From assembly GCF_029369745.1 (NCBI RefSeq), contig NZ_CP120210.1, positions 310,001 to 374,000 of the forward strand: 64,000 nt of DNA. Reading direction: 5' to 3'. Of the stretch, positions 23,357-34,061 are shown in pieces (position 1 is the stretch's first letter; every line of letters starts with the position of its first letter). The notes under the pieces are model-generated. The model searched no databases. It worked only from the letters and a program-made list of their open reading frames with translations, and was not told where the DNA came from. This stretch comes from Amycolatopsis sp. QT-25 (lineage in GTDB: Bacteria > Actinomycetota > Actinomycetes > Mycobacteriales > Pseudonocardiaceae). Both the position numbers and the translations under genes were made by a program.

Positions 23357-24325
23357 TCAGGAGACGTCGCCGAGCGCGGTGTCGCCGTCGATCGCGGTGA
23401 TCCGGCCACCTCGCTCGCCGAGGGCGATCAAGCCGTCTCGCGCGTCCGGAGCGGTCAGGCTGACGCGCACTCCCGCCCGTTCCGCGTCCTTGGCAGCCGC
23501 AAACGCTTGCGCGCCTTCGTGGCCCGCGTTGACCGTCACCGCGAGACCGCCCGTCGAAGCCAGCGAACCCCGCGCGGCACCCAGCCGCCCCAGTGCCTCG
23601 TCGACGATCGGCAGCAGCGCGTCCCGGTTGCCCTCGGTCATCGCCCGCACCAGCGCCGGATTCGAGCCGGCCACGCGCGTGCCGTCCGTGTAGGACCCGG
23701 CGGCCAGCGCCATCGCCAGCGGACCGCCCTGCGCGCCGATCGTGGCCAGGATGGCCGCGAAGACATGCGGCAGATGCGAGATCCGCGCGACCGTCTCGTC
23801 GTGCGAATCCGCGGGCAGCGGCACGACGTGCGCGCCGAGGCCCAGCACCAGGCGGGCGACCTCCACCCACGCCGTCAGGTCCGTGTCGTGCTCGACGCCC
23901 AGCACCCACGCGGCACCCTCGAACAGCGCCGGATCACTCGCCTGCCAGCCGGAGTCCGCCGTTCCGGCCATCGGATGCCCGCCGACGAACTTCGCGTACG
24001 GCGCGCGACGGCGGACCGAGTCGAGCACCGGGCCCTTCACGCTGGTCACGTCGGTGAGCACGCAGTGCCCGGCGACCCGCGAAACGGTCCGAAGCACCTC
24101 TTCGACCGCGGGCATCGGCACCGCGAGCACGATCATCGCGTCCCGCTCCGCCGCCTTGCCCAGCGCCGCTTCGACCTGCGTCGTCACGTCGAAACCCGCT
24201 CTGCTGGCGGCGTCCGCGTCAGCCTCGGAGGTCGTCGCCCCGAACGTGGTACGGCCGATCGAATGCGCCGCGCGCAGCAGCGAACCACCGATCAACCCGA
24301 GCCCGATCACGCATACGTCCCGCAC
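23357..24325 (-). CDS. tyrA: Prephenate dehydrogenase
   Basis: The 322-residue enzyme starts with the Rossmann motif VIGLGLIGGSLLRAA and has VLAVPMPAVEEVL, TDVTSVKGPV and the signature GGHPMAGTADSGWQASDPALFEGA. DSHDETVARISHLPHVFAA belongs to the dimeric C-terminal domain. It oxidises prephenate to 4-hydroxyphenylpyruvate with NAD(P)+ in tyrosine synthesis. GTG 24325 follows AGGAT. The C-terminal 70 residues resemble a degenerate regulatory extension without a clear ACT motif. It stands alone, not in an aro operon. Confidence 0.93.
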   Translation of the reverse strand: MRDVCVIGLGLIGGSLLRAAHSIGRTTFGATTSEADADAASRAGFDVTTQVEAALGKAAERDAMIVLAVPMPAVEEVLRTVSRVAGHCVLTDVTSVKGPVLDSVRRRAPYAKFVGGHPMAGTADSGWQASDPALFEGAAWVLGVEHDTDLTAWVEVARLVLGLGAHVVPLPADSHDETVARISHLPHVFAAILATIGAQGGPLAMALAAGSYTDGTRVAGSNPALVRAMTEGNRDALLPIVDEALGRLGAARGSLASTGGLAVTVNAGHEGAQAFAAAKDAERAGVRVSLTAPDARDGLIALGERGGRITAIDGDTALGDVS

Positions 24326-24477
24326 AAGGGTTCATCCTGCCATCTACGAGGCCACTCGTCAGAGCCTGACGACGGAGTCGAAGAGGGAATCGGAAACCGA
24401 CCGAACGCGTGAACCCGCCCCGGACGAAGGCCGCGTCCTGCCGACGTCGATCGCGGCGCGGGTTCACCAACCGATCC

Positions 24478-26505
<2,028 letters not shown>

Positions 26506-27042
26506 TTACGCATCGTGGTGGAATGCCCGGAGGACTTCTTCGAGCCATTCGACGTGGCCCTGCTCGGTTCGGATTCCTCCGCGCAGCACGAGGAACTGGT
26601 GCAACGACTGTCCACTGAGGACGCTGGGGTCGGGGAAGTCGTGCTTCTCGATCCGCAGGTAGGCGTCGAGCTGTGCCGCGTGCGCGTCGCGATGCCGGGT
26701 GACTTCGGCGGCGACGGCGGCCGGATCGCCGAGGGTCGCGCCGCGGATCTTCACGGCGAGTTCCCTGGCGGTGGCCGACGGATCCGGCTCGGCGAGCCAG
26801 CGGGCCAGTTCGGCCCGCCCCGCGTCGCCGACGGTGTAGACCTTCTTGTCGGGTTTGCCGGACTGCGCGACCTGGTCGACGGCGACCCAGCCCGCGTCCT
26901 CCATCCGCTTGAGGACGCGGTAGATCTGCTGGTGGGTGGCGTTCCACCACAGCCCGATGGACTTCTCGAAGCGCCGCGTCAGCTCATAGCCCGAGCCGGA
27001 CCGCTCGGACAGGGAAACCAGGATCGCGTGCTCCAGTGCCAT
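26506..27042 (-). CDS. PadR family regulator of the fadH operon
   Basis: The 178-residue protein begins with MALEHAILVSLSERSGSGYELTRRFEKSIGLWWNATHQQIYRVLKRMEDAGW, the PadR winged helix. The C-terminal VirR/AphA-like helices (ELAVKIRGATL, HRDAHAAQLDAYL) follow. The start at 27042 matches the family N terminus. It is the first gene of a two-gene unit with fadH, and the direct repeat spanning its start is a likely autoregulatory operator. The ligand may be an acyl-CoA or phenolic compound; not shown. Confidence 0.88.
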   Translation of the reverse strand: MALEHAILVSLSERSGSGYELTRRFEKSIGLWWNATHQQIYRVLKRMEDAGWVAVDQVAQSGKPDKKVYTVGDAGRAELARWLAEPDPSATARELAVKIRGATLGDPAAVAAEVTRHRDAHAAQLDAYLRIEKHDFPDPSVLSGQSLHQFLVLRGGIRTEQGHVEWLEEVLRAFHHDA

Positions 27043-27070
27043 GCACCTAGTTTCATATGCACCTGGTTGC
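27041..27070. promoter_or_regulatory. Direct repeat at the PadR start, probable operator
   Basis: ATGCACCTAGTTTC (27041-27054) and ATGCACCTGGTTGC (27057-27070) are near-identical 14-mers with a 16-base period. The first overlaps the PadR start codon region. The spacing places both copies on the same helix face after about one and a half turns, suitable for a PadR dimer blocking its own promoter. Confidence 0.5.
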
Positions 27071-27102
27071 ACTGCAAGGCGACGCGCGTCACTGCGGAAA
27101 AG

Positions 27103-27951
27103 TCACGGCTTGCGGGCGACACCGCCGATGACACGCGACTCCGAGGGGGTCGCGGCGAAGAGCGTCTTCTCGTCCGGGTGCCACGCCGGCGCGTAGACCA
27201 GCCCCGGCTCCAGCAGCGGCCAGCCGCCGAAGAACCGCCGGAACTCGTCCATGGTGCGCAGGAAACCGGGGTTCGTGGTGGTCTCGTAGTACTCGAGGAT
27301 GTCGAGCAGCGCCTGCCGCTCCTCGTCGTTGGCCGGGTTCTCGTTGGTCATCTGCGAGAGCACCAGCAGCGAACCCGGCGCGAGCCGGTCGCGGTAGAAG
27401 TCCAGCAGCGCGTCGGGATCCTGCTCGTCCTTGATGAAATGCATGACCGCGTTGATCACCAGCGCGACGGGCTCCCCGACGTCGATGATCCCGGAGTCCG
27501 TCACCCGTTCCCACAGGTCTTCGGGGTCGAACAGATCCGCGGCGATCGCGTGGTGCCGGTCCGGGTCGGCGGTGTCGGCGAGCAGCAGCGTCGAATGGGC
27601 GAGGGCGATCGGCTCGTTGTCGATGTAGAGGACCTGCGTGTCCTCCTGCGGGCGCGCCTCGTCGGCGACCTCGTGCACGTTGCCCGCCGTCGGCAGGCCG
27701 GAGCCGATGTCGACGAACTGGCGGATGCCCAGTTCCGCGCAGTGCCGCACGGCCCGGCCGAGGAACTGCCTGCTGGTCTTGCAGTAGTCGCCCATGAGTG
27801 GCAGGCGCTCGCGCACCCTCTCGGCGAAATTGCGGTCGATGGCGTAGTGCGTGTCGCCGCCGATGAAGTAGTCGTAGACGCGGGCCGCGGACGGCCGGTC
27901 CAAGCTGTTCTCGACGGCCTTGAGCGCCGCGTCGTGATCGATCATCGTCAT
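27103..27951 (-). CDS. SAM-dependent methyltransferase, DUF574 family
   Basis: The 282-residue protein has the DUF574 signature: PSAARVYDYFIGGDTHYAIDRNFAERV at the N terminus and RQFLGRAVRHCAELGIRQFVDIGSGLPT, where VDIGSGLP is the SAM-binding loop. VLYIDNEPIALAHS follows, then AADLFDPEDLW and NAVMHFIKDEQDP. The family is abundant in actinobacteria and its methyl acceptors are mostly unknown. It lies between PadR and OhrR-like genes, all on the minus strand but with separate spacing. Confidence 0.88.
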   Translation of the reverse strand: MTMIDHDAALKAVENSLDRPSAARVYDYFIGGDTHYAIDRNFAERVRERLPLMGDYCKTSRQFLGRAVRHCAELGIRQFVDIGSGLPTAGNVHEVADEARPQEDTQVLYIDNEPIALAHSTLLLADTADPDRHHAIAADLFDPEDLWERVTDSGIIDVGEPVALVINAVMHFIKDEQDPDALLDFYRDRLAPGSLLVLSQMTNENPANDEERQALLDILEYYETTTNPGFLRTMDEFRRFFGGWPLLEPGLVYAPAWHPDEKTLFAATPSESRVIGGVARKP

Positions 27952-27978
27952 CCCTTTGTCCGCGCCGGAAATCCCATG

Positions 27979-28446
27979 CTAACCGGCTGGGACGTAGGCC
28001 TCGCGGTAGGCGTTCACGGTTTCTGTCAAGCGATCGAGTTCCGCGCGGGTGCGGGCGAGACCGGCCGCGTCGAGGCCCATCGCGTCGCCGATGATCTTCG
28101 GGATGCCACTCGCGCGCTCCCGGAGCCGGGTGCCGTCCTCGGTCAGGCTGACGCGGACGGACCGTTCGTCGTCGGCCTGCCGGTCGCGCCGGACCAGTCC
28201 GGTCTTCTCCAGTCGCTTGAGCAGCGGCGAAAGCGTGCCGGAGTCGAGGCTCAGCACGGTGCCGAGTTCCTTGACCAGCCGCTCGTCCTCCTCCCAGAGC
28301 GCGAGCATCACCAGGTACTGCGGATAGGTCAGGCCCAGATCTTCGAGTACCACGCGATAAAGCGCGGTGACGGCCCGCGATGCCGCGTAGAGCCCGAAGC
28401 ACAGCTGATCGTCCAGGCACAGCGATCCCGCGTCGTCCGTTGGCAT
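27979..28446 (-). CDS. ohrR: OhrR/MarR-type thiol-based peroxide regulator
   Basis: The 155-residue protein aligns with Bacillus OhrR at LDDQLCFGLYAASRAVT; Cys16 corresponds to the reactive Cys15 that senses organic peroxides. LTYPQYLVMLALWEEDERLVKELGTVLSLDSGTLSPLLKRLEKTGLV is the OhrR winged helix. ATG 28446 follows GAGGAGG. A second Cys at residue 10 could act as a resolving thiol. No ohr gene is present; an HSL-type esterase is divergent instead, so the sensed chemistry may differ. Confidence 0.83.
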   Translation of the reverse strand: MPTDDAGSLCLDDQLCFGLYAASRAVTALYRVVLEDLGLTYPQYLVMLALWEEDERLVKELGTVLSLDSGTLSPLLKRLEKTGLVRRDRQADDERSVRVSLTEDGTRLRERASGIPKIIGDAMGLDAAGLARTRAELDRLTETVNAYREAYVPAG

Positions 28447-28525
28447 CGGTCCTCCTCGTTCCATGGTGTGCCGATCATGCCTCAATTCGCCACTTGAGTG
28501 GGCTAAATCTCCTTGAGTACATTTA

Positions 28526-28539
28526 AGTTGTGCACAACT
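28526..28539. promoter_or_regulatory. Palindromic operator in the OhrR-esterase intergenic region
   Basis: AGTTGTGCACAACT is a perfect 14-base palindrome midway between the divergent regulator and esterase genes. The AT-richer flanks (ATTTA before, GAGTTG after) resemble OhrR-type operators. It probably controls the esterase gene and the regulator itself. Confidence 0.55.
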
Positions 28540-28601
28540 GAGTTGCGAGCTACTTTCAGTTCGTCGACTCGACTCTTCACTTCGACAACCAGGAGGCAGA
28601 A

Positions 28602-29549
28602 ATGACCGCCAACCCGCACGACCTGGCCCTCGAACCCGCCGCGCAGGCCTTCGTCGAGGCCACCGCCACCCCGCCGTTCCTCTTCCAGCTGCCGCCCGAA
28701 GAGGGACGCAAGGCCGTCGACGAGGTCCAAGGCGGTGACGTCGAGCTGCCCGCCGCGGACATCGAGACCACGCACGTCGACGGCGTCGAGGTCCGCATCG
28801 TCCGCCCGCGGGGCGTCACCGGTCCGCTGCCCGTGCTCGTCTACCTCCACGGCGCCGGCTGGGTCTTCGGCAACTTCCACACCCATGAGCGCCTGGTCCG
28901 CGAGCTCGCCGTCGGCGCGGGCGCGGCCGTCGTCTTCCCCGAATACGACCGCTCACCGGAGGCCCGCTACCCGGTCGCCATCGAGCAGAACTACGCCGTG
29001 GCGAAGTGGGTCGCCGAGCACGGCGCCGAAAACGGGTTCGACAGCACCCGGATCGCGATCGCCGGTGACTCCGTCGGCGGCAACATGACCGCCGCGCTCA
29101 CGCTCATGGCGAAGCAGCGTGGTGATGTCACCTTCCGGCAGCAAGTGCTCTTCTACCCGGTCACCGACGCGAACTTCGACACCGAGTCCTACCGGCGGTT
29201 CGCCGAGGGCTACTTCCTCGCCCTCGAAGGCATGAAGTGGTTCTGGGACCAGTACACGGCCGACCCGGCACAGCGCGCGGAAAGCACCGCGTCGCCGCTG
29301 CGGGCGAGCCTCGACGAGCTGGCCGGTCTCCCGCCGGCGCTGGTGATCACCGCGGAGGCCGACGTCCTGCGCGACGAAGGCGAGGCGTACGCCGCGAAGC
29401 TGCGTCAGGCCGGTGTTCCGGTGACAGCCGTGCGATACCAGGGCATCGTCCACGACTTCGTCATGCTCAACACGTTGCGTGGAACACACGCCGCGGAAGC
29501 CGCGATCACGCAGGCGATCGGCGTGCTGCGCACCGCGCTCGAAGGCTGA
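28602..29549 (+). CDS. HSL-family alpha/beta hydrolase (esterase)
   Basis: The 315-residue protein has the oxyanion motif LHGAGWVFGN (an HGGG variant), the nucleophile elbow GDSVGGNMTAA (about residue 160), an Asp in ITAEADVLRDEGE and a His in GIVHDFVMLN. This matches bacterial hormone-sensitive-lipase esterases acting on short acyl esters. ATG 28602 follows AGGAGG. It is divergent from the OhrR-like gene and likely under its control, suggesting a role in handling an oxidised or toxic ester. Confidence 0.88.
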   Translation: MTANPHDLALEPAAQAFVEATATPPFLFQLPPEEGRKAVDEVQGGDVELPAADIETTHVDGVEVRIVRPRGVTGPLPVLVYLHGAGWVFGNFHTHERLVRELAVGAGAAVVFPEYDRSPEARYPVAIEQNYAVAKWVAEHGAENGFDSTRIAIAGDSVGGNMTAALTLMAKQRGDVTFRQQVLFYPVTDANFDTESYRRFAEGYFLALEGMKWFWDQYTADPAQRAESTASPLRASLDELAGLPPALVITAEADVLRDEGEAYAAKLRQAGVPVTAVRYQGIVHDFVMLNTLRGTHAAEAAITQAIGVLRTALEG

Positions 29550-29556
29550 ATGGTTC

Positions 29557-29584
29557 GTCCAGGGTGACCCGCGTCACCCTGGAC
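29557..29584. terminator. Hairpin after the esterase gene
   Basis: Perfect 12-base arms at 29557-29568 and 29573-29584 enclose a 4-base loop just after the esterase stop. No long T-run follows (AACACTTT), so it may be a weak or Rho-assisted terminator. Confidence 0.6.
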
Positions 29585-29673
29585 AACACTTTCCGGTGGC
29601 CGTACGTCTCTTGATCCAGATGTGGGAAGTGCGGTGCGGGGGCGTGCCGCGGCCGGAGAGGGACACGATCGTC

Positions 29674-30891
29674 ATGGGATTGGGACTGAGTGCCATCCGG
29701 CTCGATTCCACACTGAACCTCGTCATCGTCGTGGTGCTGACGCTGCTCGCGATCATCGCCGTGCCGTTCCTCTGGGAACGCTGGCGCCGCAAGCTTCTCG
29801 GCCGCAGCACCACGATCCTCGCCGCGGTGGTGCTCGTCGTGGTCAGCACCGCGATGGGCGGGAACATGATCGGCGGGTTCTTCCCGACGGTCGGCGCCCT
29901 GTTCGGCACCGGCGTGTACTCGGGGGAGAGCGTCGACGCCGTGGCCGGCCAGAACGGTTCGGACCTCGACAAACTGCGGGACGCCGGGGCGATGCGGGCC
30001 AAGGAGGGCAAGGGATCCGTCGTGCACATGACGGTGACCGGCGAACGCACCGGCCTCACGCGCGACGTTTCGGTGTACTTCCCGCCCCAGTACTACGATC
30101 CCGCGTACCGGGCGCTCGACTTCCCGGTCATCGAATGGATCCCGAACTACCCGTCCGGCCCGGAAGTGGTCACCGGCCCCTACGAACTGCCCGCCAGACT
30201 GGACGCGGCCATCGCGAAGCACGTGCTCCCGCCGACCCTGGTGATCATCCCGGACCCGACCGGGAAACCGAAGGTCGGCCACGACACCGAATGCATCGAC
30301 GAGGTCAACGGCACCGCCAACGACACCTACCTGACCGCCGACATCCGGGACTGGGCGATCGAGAAACTCGGCGCCAACCCGCAGCGGAAGGCGTGGACGA
30401 TGGCGGGCTGGTCGTCGGGCGGGTACTGCGCGATGAACCTGGTGACCCGGCATCCGCAGTGGTACGGCCAGGCGGCGAGCGTCAGCGGCTACTACAAGGC
30501 TTCCGTGGACGCCGAAACGGAGAACCTGTTCAAGGGCAGGCAGGACATCGCCGACGCGAACACGGTCACGGTGAACCTGCAGAAGCATCCGTCGCCGGTC
30601 GACATCCTCGCGATCGCGGGGGACAAGGAAAGCTTCGAAAGCTTTTCGATCGACCAGATCCAGGCGGCCGTCCGCGCGCCGGCGACGCTGTCTTCGTGGC
30701 GGATCCCGGACGCCGGGCACAACATGAACACCTTCAAGGCGCAGGTTCCCGACGTGCTGGCGTGGATCGGCGCGCGGACCGTGCCGCCGTGCGCGCCGCA
30801 GGACAAGAAGATCATCACCAACGGCGGGGTCATCCCGTGGCCGCTGCCCCACACCGGTGCCAAGGGCGCGCTGGTCGACGTCGTCGAGTAG
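29674..30891 (+). CDS. Membrane-anchored esterase (antigen 85/enterochelin-esterase-like)
   Basis: The 405-residue protein has three N-terminal hydrophobic segments (about residues 10-30, 45-62 and a shorter third) and a large extracytoplasmic alpha/beta-hydrolase domain. The domain has DVSVYFPPQYYDPAY, VIIPDPTGKPKVG, the nucleophile in TMAGWSSGGYCAMNL and a final His in PDAGHNMNTF. This is the putative esterase family of antigen 85. It may act on envelope lipids; the substrate is inferred only from location. Confidence 0.82.
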   Translation: MGLGLSAIRLDSTLNLVIVVVLTLLAIIAVPFLWERWRRKLLGRSTTILAAVVLVVVSTAMGGNMIGGFFPTVGALFGTGVYSGESVDAVAGQNGSDLDKLRDAGAMRAKEGKGSVVHMTVTGERTGLTRDVSVYFPPQYYDPAYRALDFPVIEWIPNYPSGPEVVTGPYELPARLDAAIAKHVLPPTLVIIPDPTGKPKVGHDTECIDEVNGTANDTYLTADIRDWAIEKLGANPQRKAWTMAGWSSGGYCAMNLVTRHPQWYGQAASVSGYYKASVDAETENLFKGRQDIADANTVTVNLQKHPSPVDILAIAGDKESFESFSIDQIQAAVRAPATLSSWRIPDAGHNMNTFKAQVPDVLAWIGARTVPPCAPQDKKIITNGGVIPWPLPHTGAKGALVDVVE

Positions 30892-30928
30892 CTTGGCGCG
30901 GTAGGTCTTGTGGCACAAGCGAAGCCGG

Positions 30929-31380
30929 TCAGGAGCACGGCTCCCCGCCGCTCTCGCGCGCGCCCAGCCGCTGGAGCCGGTGCTCGTCCCTGTCCGTCCA
31001 CTCCAGTCGCCACCAGGCCTGCAGTGAGAGCCGGCAAGGCGGTGACGGAATGCCCCGCGTGGTGATCGAGCGGAGCAGTTCTCCTACCGCGGGGTCGTCC
31101 TCGAGCCGGTTCGCGACGACGTCGTCGAAGTACGCCCCGAGTCCTTCGAGGTTCTTTGGCAGATGGTGCGCACGAGGCCGAACTGTCGCCATTCCGCGTA
31201 GGCCTCGGGGTTCAGCGCGTGACAGCGCTCGCCGTGCCGGTCGACGCCCTTGATCGCCTTGTGTGTCCAGCGGAACCGCTCGGCCTCCGCGACCGCCTCA
31301 CGGCCGCCGTGAACCTGGCACGGCAAAGAGCGGCAGCGACGCCGTCCCCGCGCCGAGCAGCACCGTCCCACCTTGCTCAC
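30929..31380 (-). pseudogene. Frameshifted gene coupled to the beta-lactamase-like gene
   Basis: A GTG at 31380 overlaps the stop of the upstream gene (GTGA type), then about 75 codons read well (VHGGREAVAEAERFRWTHKA, AYAEWRQFG). Near 31150-31170 the good reading moves to the -1 frame (KNLEGLGAYFDDVVANRLED onward) and ends at 30929. Both halves have strong GC third positions, so one protein of about 150 residues was probably intact. No slippery heptamer is obvious, so a mutation or sequence error is likelier than programmed frameshifting. The family is not recognised. Confidence 0.6.
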
Positions 31381-32264
31381 AGGCCGTCGATGAGGGGGAG
31401 CAGCGCCTTCACCACGTCAGTCACCCGCTTGCCGGCACCCGCGTAGGTGGTGGACGTCGGTTGGGAAGTCAGTACGACGACGATGTAGCGGTCTTCTTCG
31501 CCGACGACGCCGGAGCTGTGCAGGACGCGGGAGCCGCGGCAGCACGCCCAGCCCTGTTTGATCGACCAGGGAAGGGTGCCGACGCCGTCCGGGATGCCGA
31601 AGTACTGCCGGATCCCGTCGGAACCGCTTTCCGTCGCGCCGCTCAACGCCCGCATGATCGTCTTCCGGGTGCCCGCGCCCGCCTGGTCGAGCAGGTAACG
31701 GTAGACCTTCGCGATGTCCGCGGCGGTGATCCTGGTGTCGCCCCAGCGGCCGGGATCCTCGGGTGGACGCGTGCCGCCGAGACCGATCCTGGCCGCCCAC
31801 CGGGTGACGATGACCGGCCCGCCGTGGGCCGACCACAAACTGCTGGCGATGCCGTCGTCGCTGGCCGAGAGCATCCGCTGCACGATGCTCGGCGATGTGC
31901 CCGCTTGAAGCGCTTCCAGCGCGATGAGGATCTTCACGAGCGACGCCGAAGTGTGGAAACGGTCCGGTTTGAGGGAAACCATGTTCTTCTTGGCCGTGCG
32001 GTCGTAGACGACCACACTCACCTGCCCGCCGGGGACGAGGTGCTGGAGGGCCTGGGTGTCGACGGTCTTCGACGGCGGCCCTGGCGCCGAGGAGGACGGG
32101 GGCGGGGATTCGACCGGCACCGGTTCGGTCTCGACGGTCAGCGCCGCGGTCCTCGACGCCGCGAGCGCCGCCGGTCCGGAACGCGACGGCGGAACCAGCG
32201 CCATCGCGACGATCGCGCCCAGACACAGCCCCACCAGAAGGACGATTCCGCTTGCTTTGCTCAC
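31377..32264 (-). CDS. Serine beta-lactamase/penicillin-binding-like hydrolase, exported
   Basis: The 295-residue protein has an N-terminal membrane or signal segment (GIVLLVGLCLGAIVAMALV), a Pro/Ser-rich linker and a class A beta-lactamase-like domain. The domain has SASLVK (SxxK nucleophile, about residue 109), SDDGIASSL in the SDN position and IKQGW in the KTG position. The altered second and third motifs suggest a cell-wall or non-lactamase function. GTG 32264 starts it. Its stop overlaps the start of the frameshifted gene downstream. Confidence 0.83.
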   Translation of the reverse strand: MSKASGIVLLVGLCLGAIVAMALVPPSRSGPAALAASRTAALTVETEPVPVESPPPSSSAPGPPSKTVDTQALQHLVPGGQVSVVVYDRTAKKNMVSLKPDRFHTSASLVKILIALEALQAGTSPSIVQRMLSASDDGIASSLWSAHGGPVIVTRWAARIGLGGTRPPEDPGRWGDTRITAADIAKVYRYLLDQAGAGTRKTIMRALSGATESGSDGIRQYFGIPDGVGTLPWSIKQGWACCRGSRVLHSSGVVGEEDRYIVVVLTSQPTSTTYAGAGKRVTDVVKALLPLIDGL

Positions 32265-32395
32265 ACAAGTTGTTCACCCCAACGCCCGTTCGTGTTCGCG
32301 GTTGGACCATTCGGCCGCTGCGGTTTGCCAGGGAGGGCCTCGGGGTATACCGGCTCCACCGTGAATTCTGGTCGCCAACTCTGGGAGGCGGAGCA

Positions 32396-32992
32396 ATGGC
32401 ACGTGCACAACGCGCTCGTATCCGAACGGCGGGACTTCAGCCCGCCCAGGTCCTCGCCGGCCTGACGAGCCTGGCTTTCCTGGTCTTCGGGATCGTGGGC
32501 TTCACCAGGACCGGGTTCGCCGATTTCGCCGGCCGTCACGACTCGACCGTTCTCGGATTCTCGGTGAACCCGCTCTACAACCTCGGGTTCGTCCTGCTGG
32601 GCGCGATCGGTCTGCTGCTGACCTTCGGCTCCGGCCGGTCCCGTGCCTTCGGTTTCCTGACGTTCGTCGCCTTCGGTGCGCTGTTCGTCTGGGGTCTCAT
32701 GATCACCGGGACCGTTTCCACGAACCCGGTCTCGCAGGCGGGCAACCCGTTCAACCTCAACGGGCCGGACAACTGGCTGCACCTCGGCCTCGCCGCGCTC
32801 GGGCTGGTGATCGCGTTCCTGCCCGCCCGGCACAAGGTGCTGCTGCCGGAGGACGAGGACGAAACCGTGGTGAGGGACCGGGCGGACAGTGCCACGGTCG
32901 TCGAGCCCGTCCACGACGATCTGCGACGGCCGAAGCATGAGAAGAACCCGGCCGCCGCCCGTGAAGAGCGACCGCCGGGCCTCGCCCACTAG
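32396..32992 (+). CDS. DUF4383-like four-helix membrane protein
   Basis: The 198-residue protein has four transmembrane segments (around residues 20-40, 62-82, 87-108 and 130-150) with a loop HDSTVLGFSVNPLYNLGF and LNGPDNWLHLGLAALGL, matching the DUF4383 membrane family. The C-terminal 50 residues are charged and cytoplasmic. ATG 32396 follows GGGAGG. Function unknown. Confidence 0.8.
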   Translation: MARAQRARIRTAGLQPAQVLAGLTSLAFLVFGIVGFTRTGFADFAGRHDSTVLGFSVNPLYNLGFVLLGAIGLLLTFGSGRSRAFGFLTFVAFGALFVWGLMITGTVSTNPVSQAGNPFNLNGPDNWLHLGLAALGLVIAFLPARHKVLLPEDEDETVVRDRADSATVVEPVHDDLRRPKHEKNPAAAREERPPGLAH

Positions 32993-32995
32993 GTC

Positions 32996-33979
32996 TCAGT
33001 AACCGGACTGAGCGGGAGCGTCCTCCTTCTTCTCGGAGGCGGCGCTCCCGCTCTTTGCGGCCTTGTTCTTCACCGGCGCGGTGCTCTTGCAGCCCGCCGG
33101 CTCGATGACGAACCAGGTGCCGCCGACGCCGTGACCGTTCGCCTCACCGGCGTTCGCGTCCTTGGTGTAGCGGTAGACGGCCCAGCCGCCCACGGTGACC
33201 TGGGTGGTGCCGTCCGCGCGCTTCACCGTGCCGAGCAGTTTTTGGTCGATGCCTTCGAGTTGGACGTCGCCCTCGGCGAGCACCGGCGGCCAGGTCTTCG
33301 CGCAGTCACCGTCGCAGGTCGGCTGCTTGTTCTTCTTGTCCTTGGTGAACATGTAGAGGGTGAAACCCTCCTGGTCCACAATGGCCGGTCCGATGCCGTC
33401 GACGTTGCTCGCGACCAGCTTCGTGGTGCCATCTTGTTGTTCGGCCGGAGCCGCCTCGGCCTCCTTCGCCGCCTGGCCAGCCTTGCCGCCCTTGACGTTC
33501 GCGGCGTACCAGGTGCTACCGACGCCCTGGCCCTTCGTCTCGCCCGCCTTCGTGTCTTTGGCGTAGCGGTAAAGTGCCCAGCCACCGACGGTGACCTGCT
33601 TACGTCCGTCGGCGCGGGTCAGTTCGCCGACCAGGGCCTGATCCACGCCTTCGAGCTGAACGTCACCTTCGGCGAGCACCGGCGGCCAGGCCTTCGCGCA
33701 GTCACCGTCGCAAGTGGACTTCGGCGGCTTCGCGCTGTCCTTGTCGAAGCGGTACAAGGTGAACCCGTCCTTGTCGACGAGCACCGGGCCGAGCGTCCCG
33801 GCTTCGGCCACGGCCACCTTGGTCCCGGCCTTGGCCGCCGGGGCGTTCCCGCCGGCCCCGGCCACCGCGGCGGCCGGAGCGACGGCGGGTGCCGTCTCGG
33901 TGCCGCCGGAGCAGGCCGACAGCGCCACCAGGCCCACGGCCGCGGACGCCGCTGCGACGACGAAACGCTTGCGAAGCAT
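32996..33979 (-). CDS. Lipoprotein with two SCO0930-type secreted repeats
   Basis: The 327-residue protein has a signal peptide ending LVALSAC, with lipobox Cys23. Two copies of a roughly 115-residue domain follow, each with GPxxVDxxGFTLYxFxKD, TCDGDCAKxWPPVLAEGDVQLEG and VTVGGWAxYRYxKD. These match the COG4315 secreted-repeat lipoproteins. The CDGDC and Trp/Tyr-rich motifs are conserved in both copies; a redox or metal role has been suggested for relatives but is unproven. The end nearly abuts the convergent DUF4383 gene. Confidence 0.85.
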   Translation of the reverse strand: MLRKRFVVAAASAAVGLVALSACSGGTETAPAVAPAAAVAGAGGNAPAAKAGTKVAVAEAGTLGPVLVDKDGFTLYRFDKDSAKPPKSTCDGDCAKAWPPVLAEGDVQLEGVDQALVGELTRADGRKQVTVGGWALYRYAKDTKAGETKGQGVGSTWYAANVKGGKAGQAAKEAEAAPAEQQDGTTKLVASNVDGIGPAIVDQEGFTLYMFTKDKKNKQPTCDGDCAKTWPPVLAEGDVQLEGIDQKLLGTVKRADGTTQVTVGGWAVYRYTKDANAGEANGHGVGGTWFVIEPAGCKSTAPVKNKAAKSGSAASEKKEDAPAQSGY

Positions 33980-34061
33980 GGGATTTCTCCTTGTTCGTAG
34001 GGGTTCCGCGGCTTGGCGCGGTGAGCTCGTACCCCCTACACGGACCCCTCACGGGACCGGT

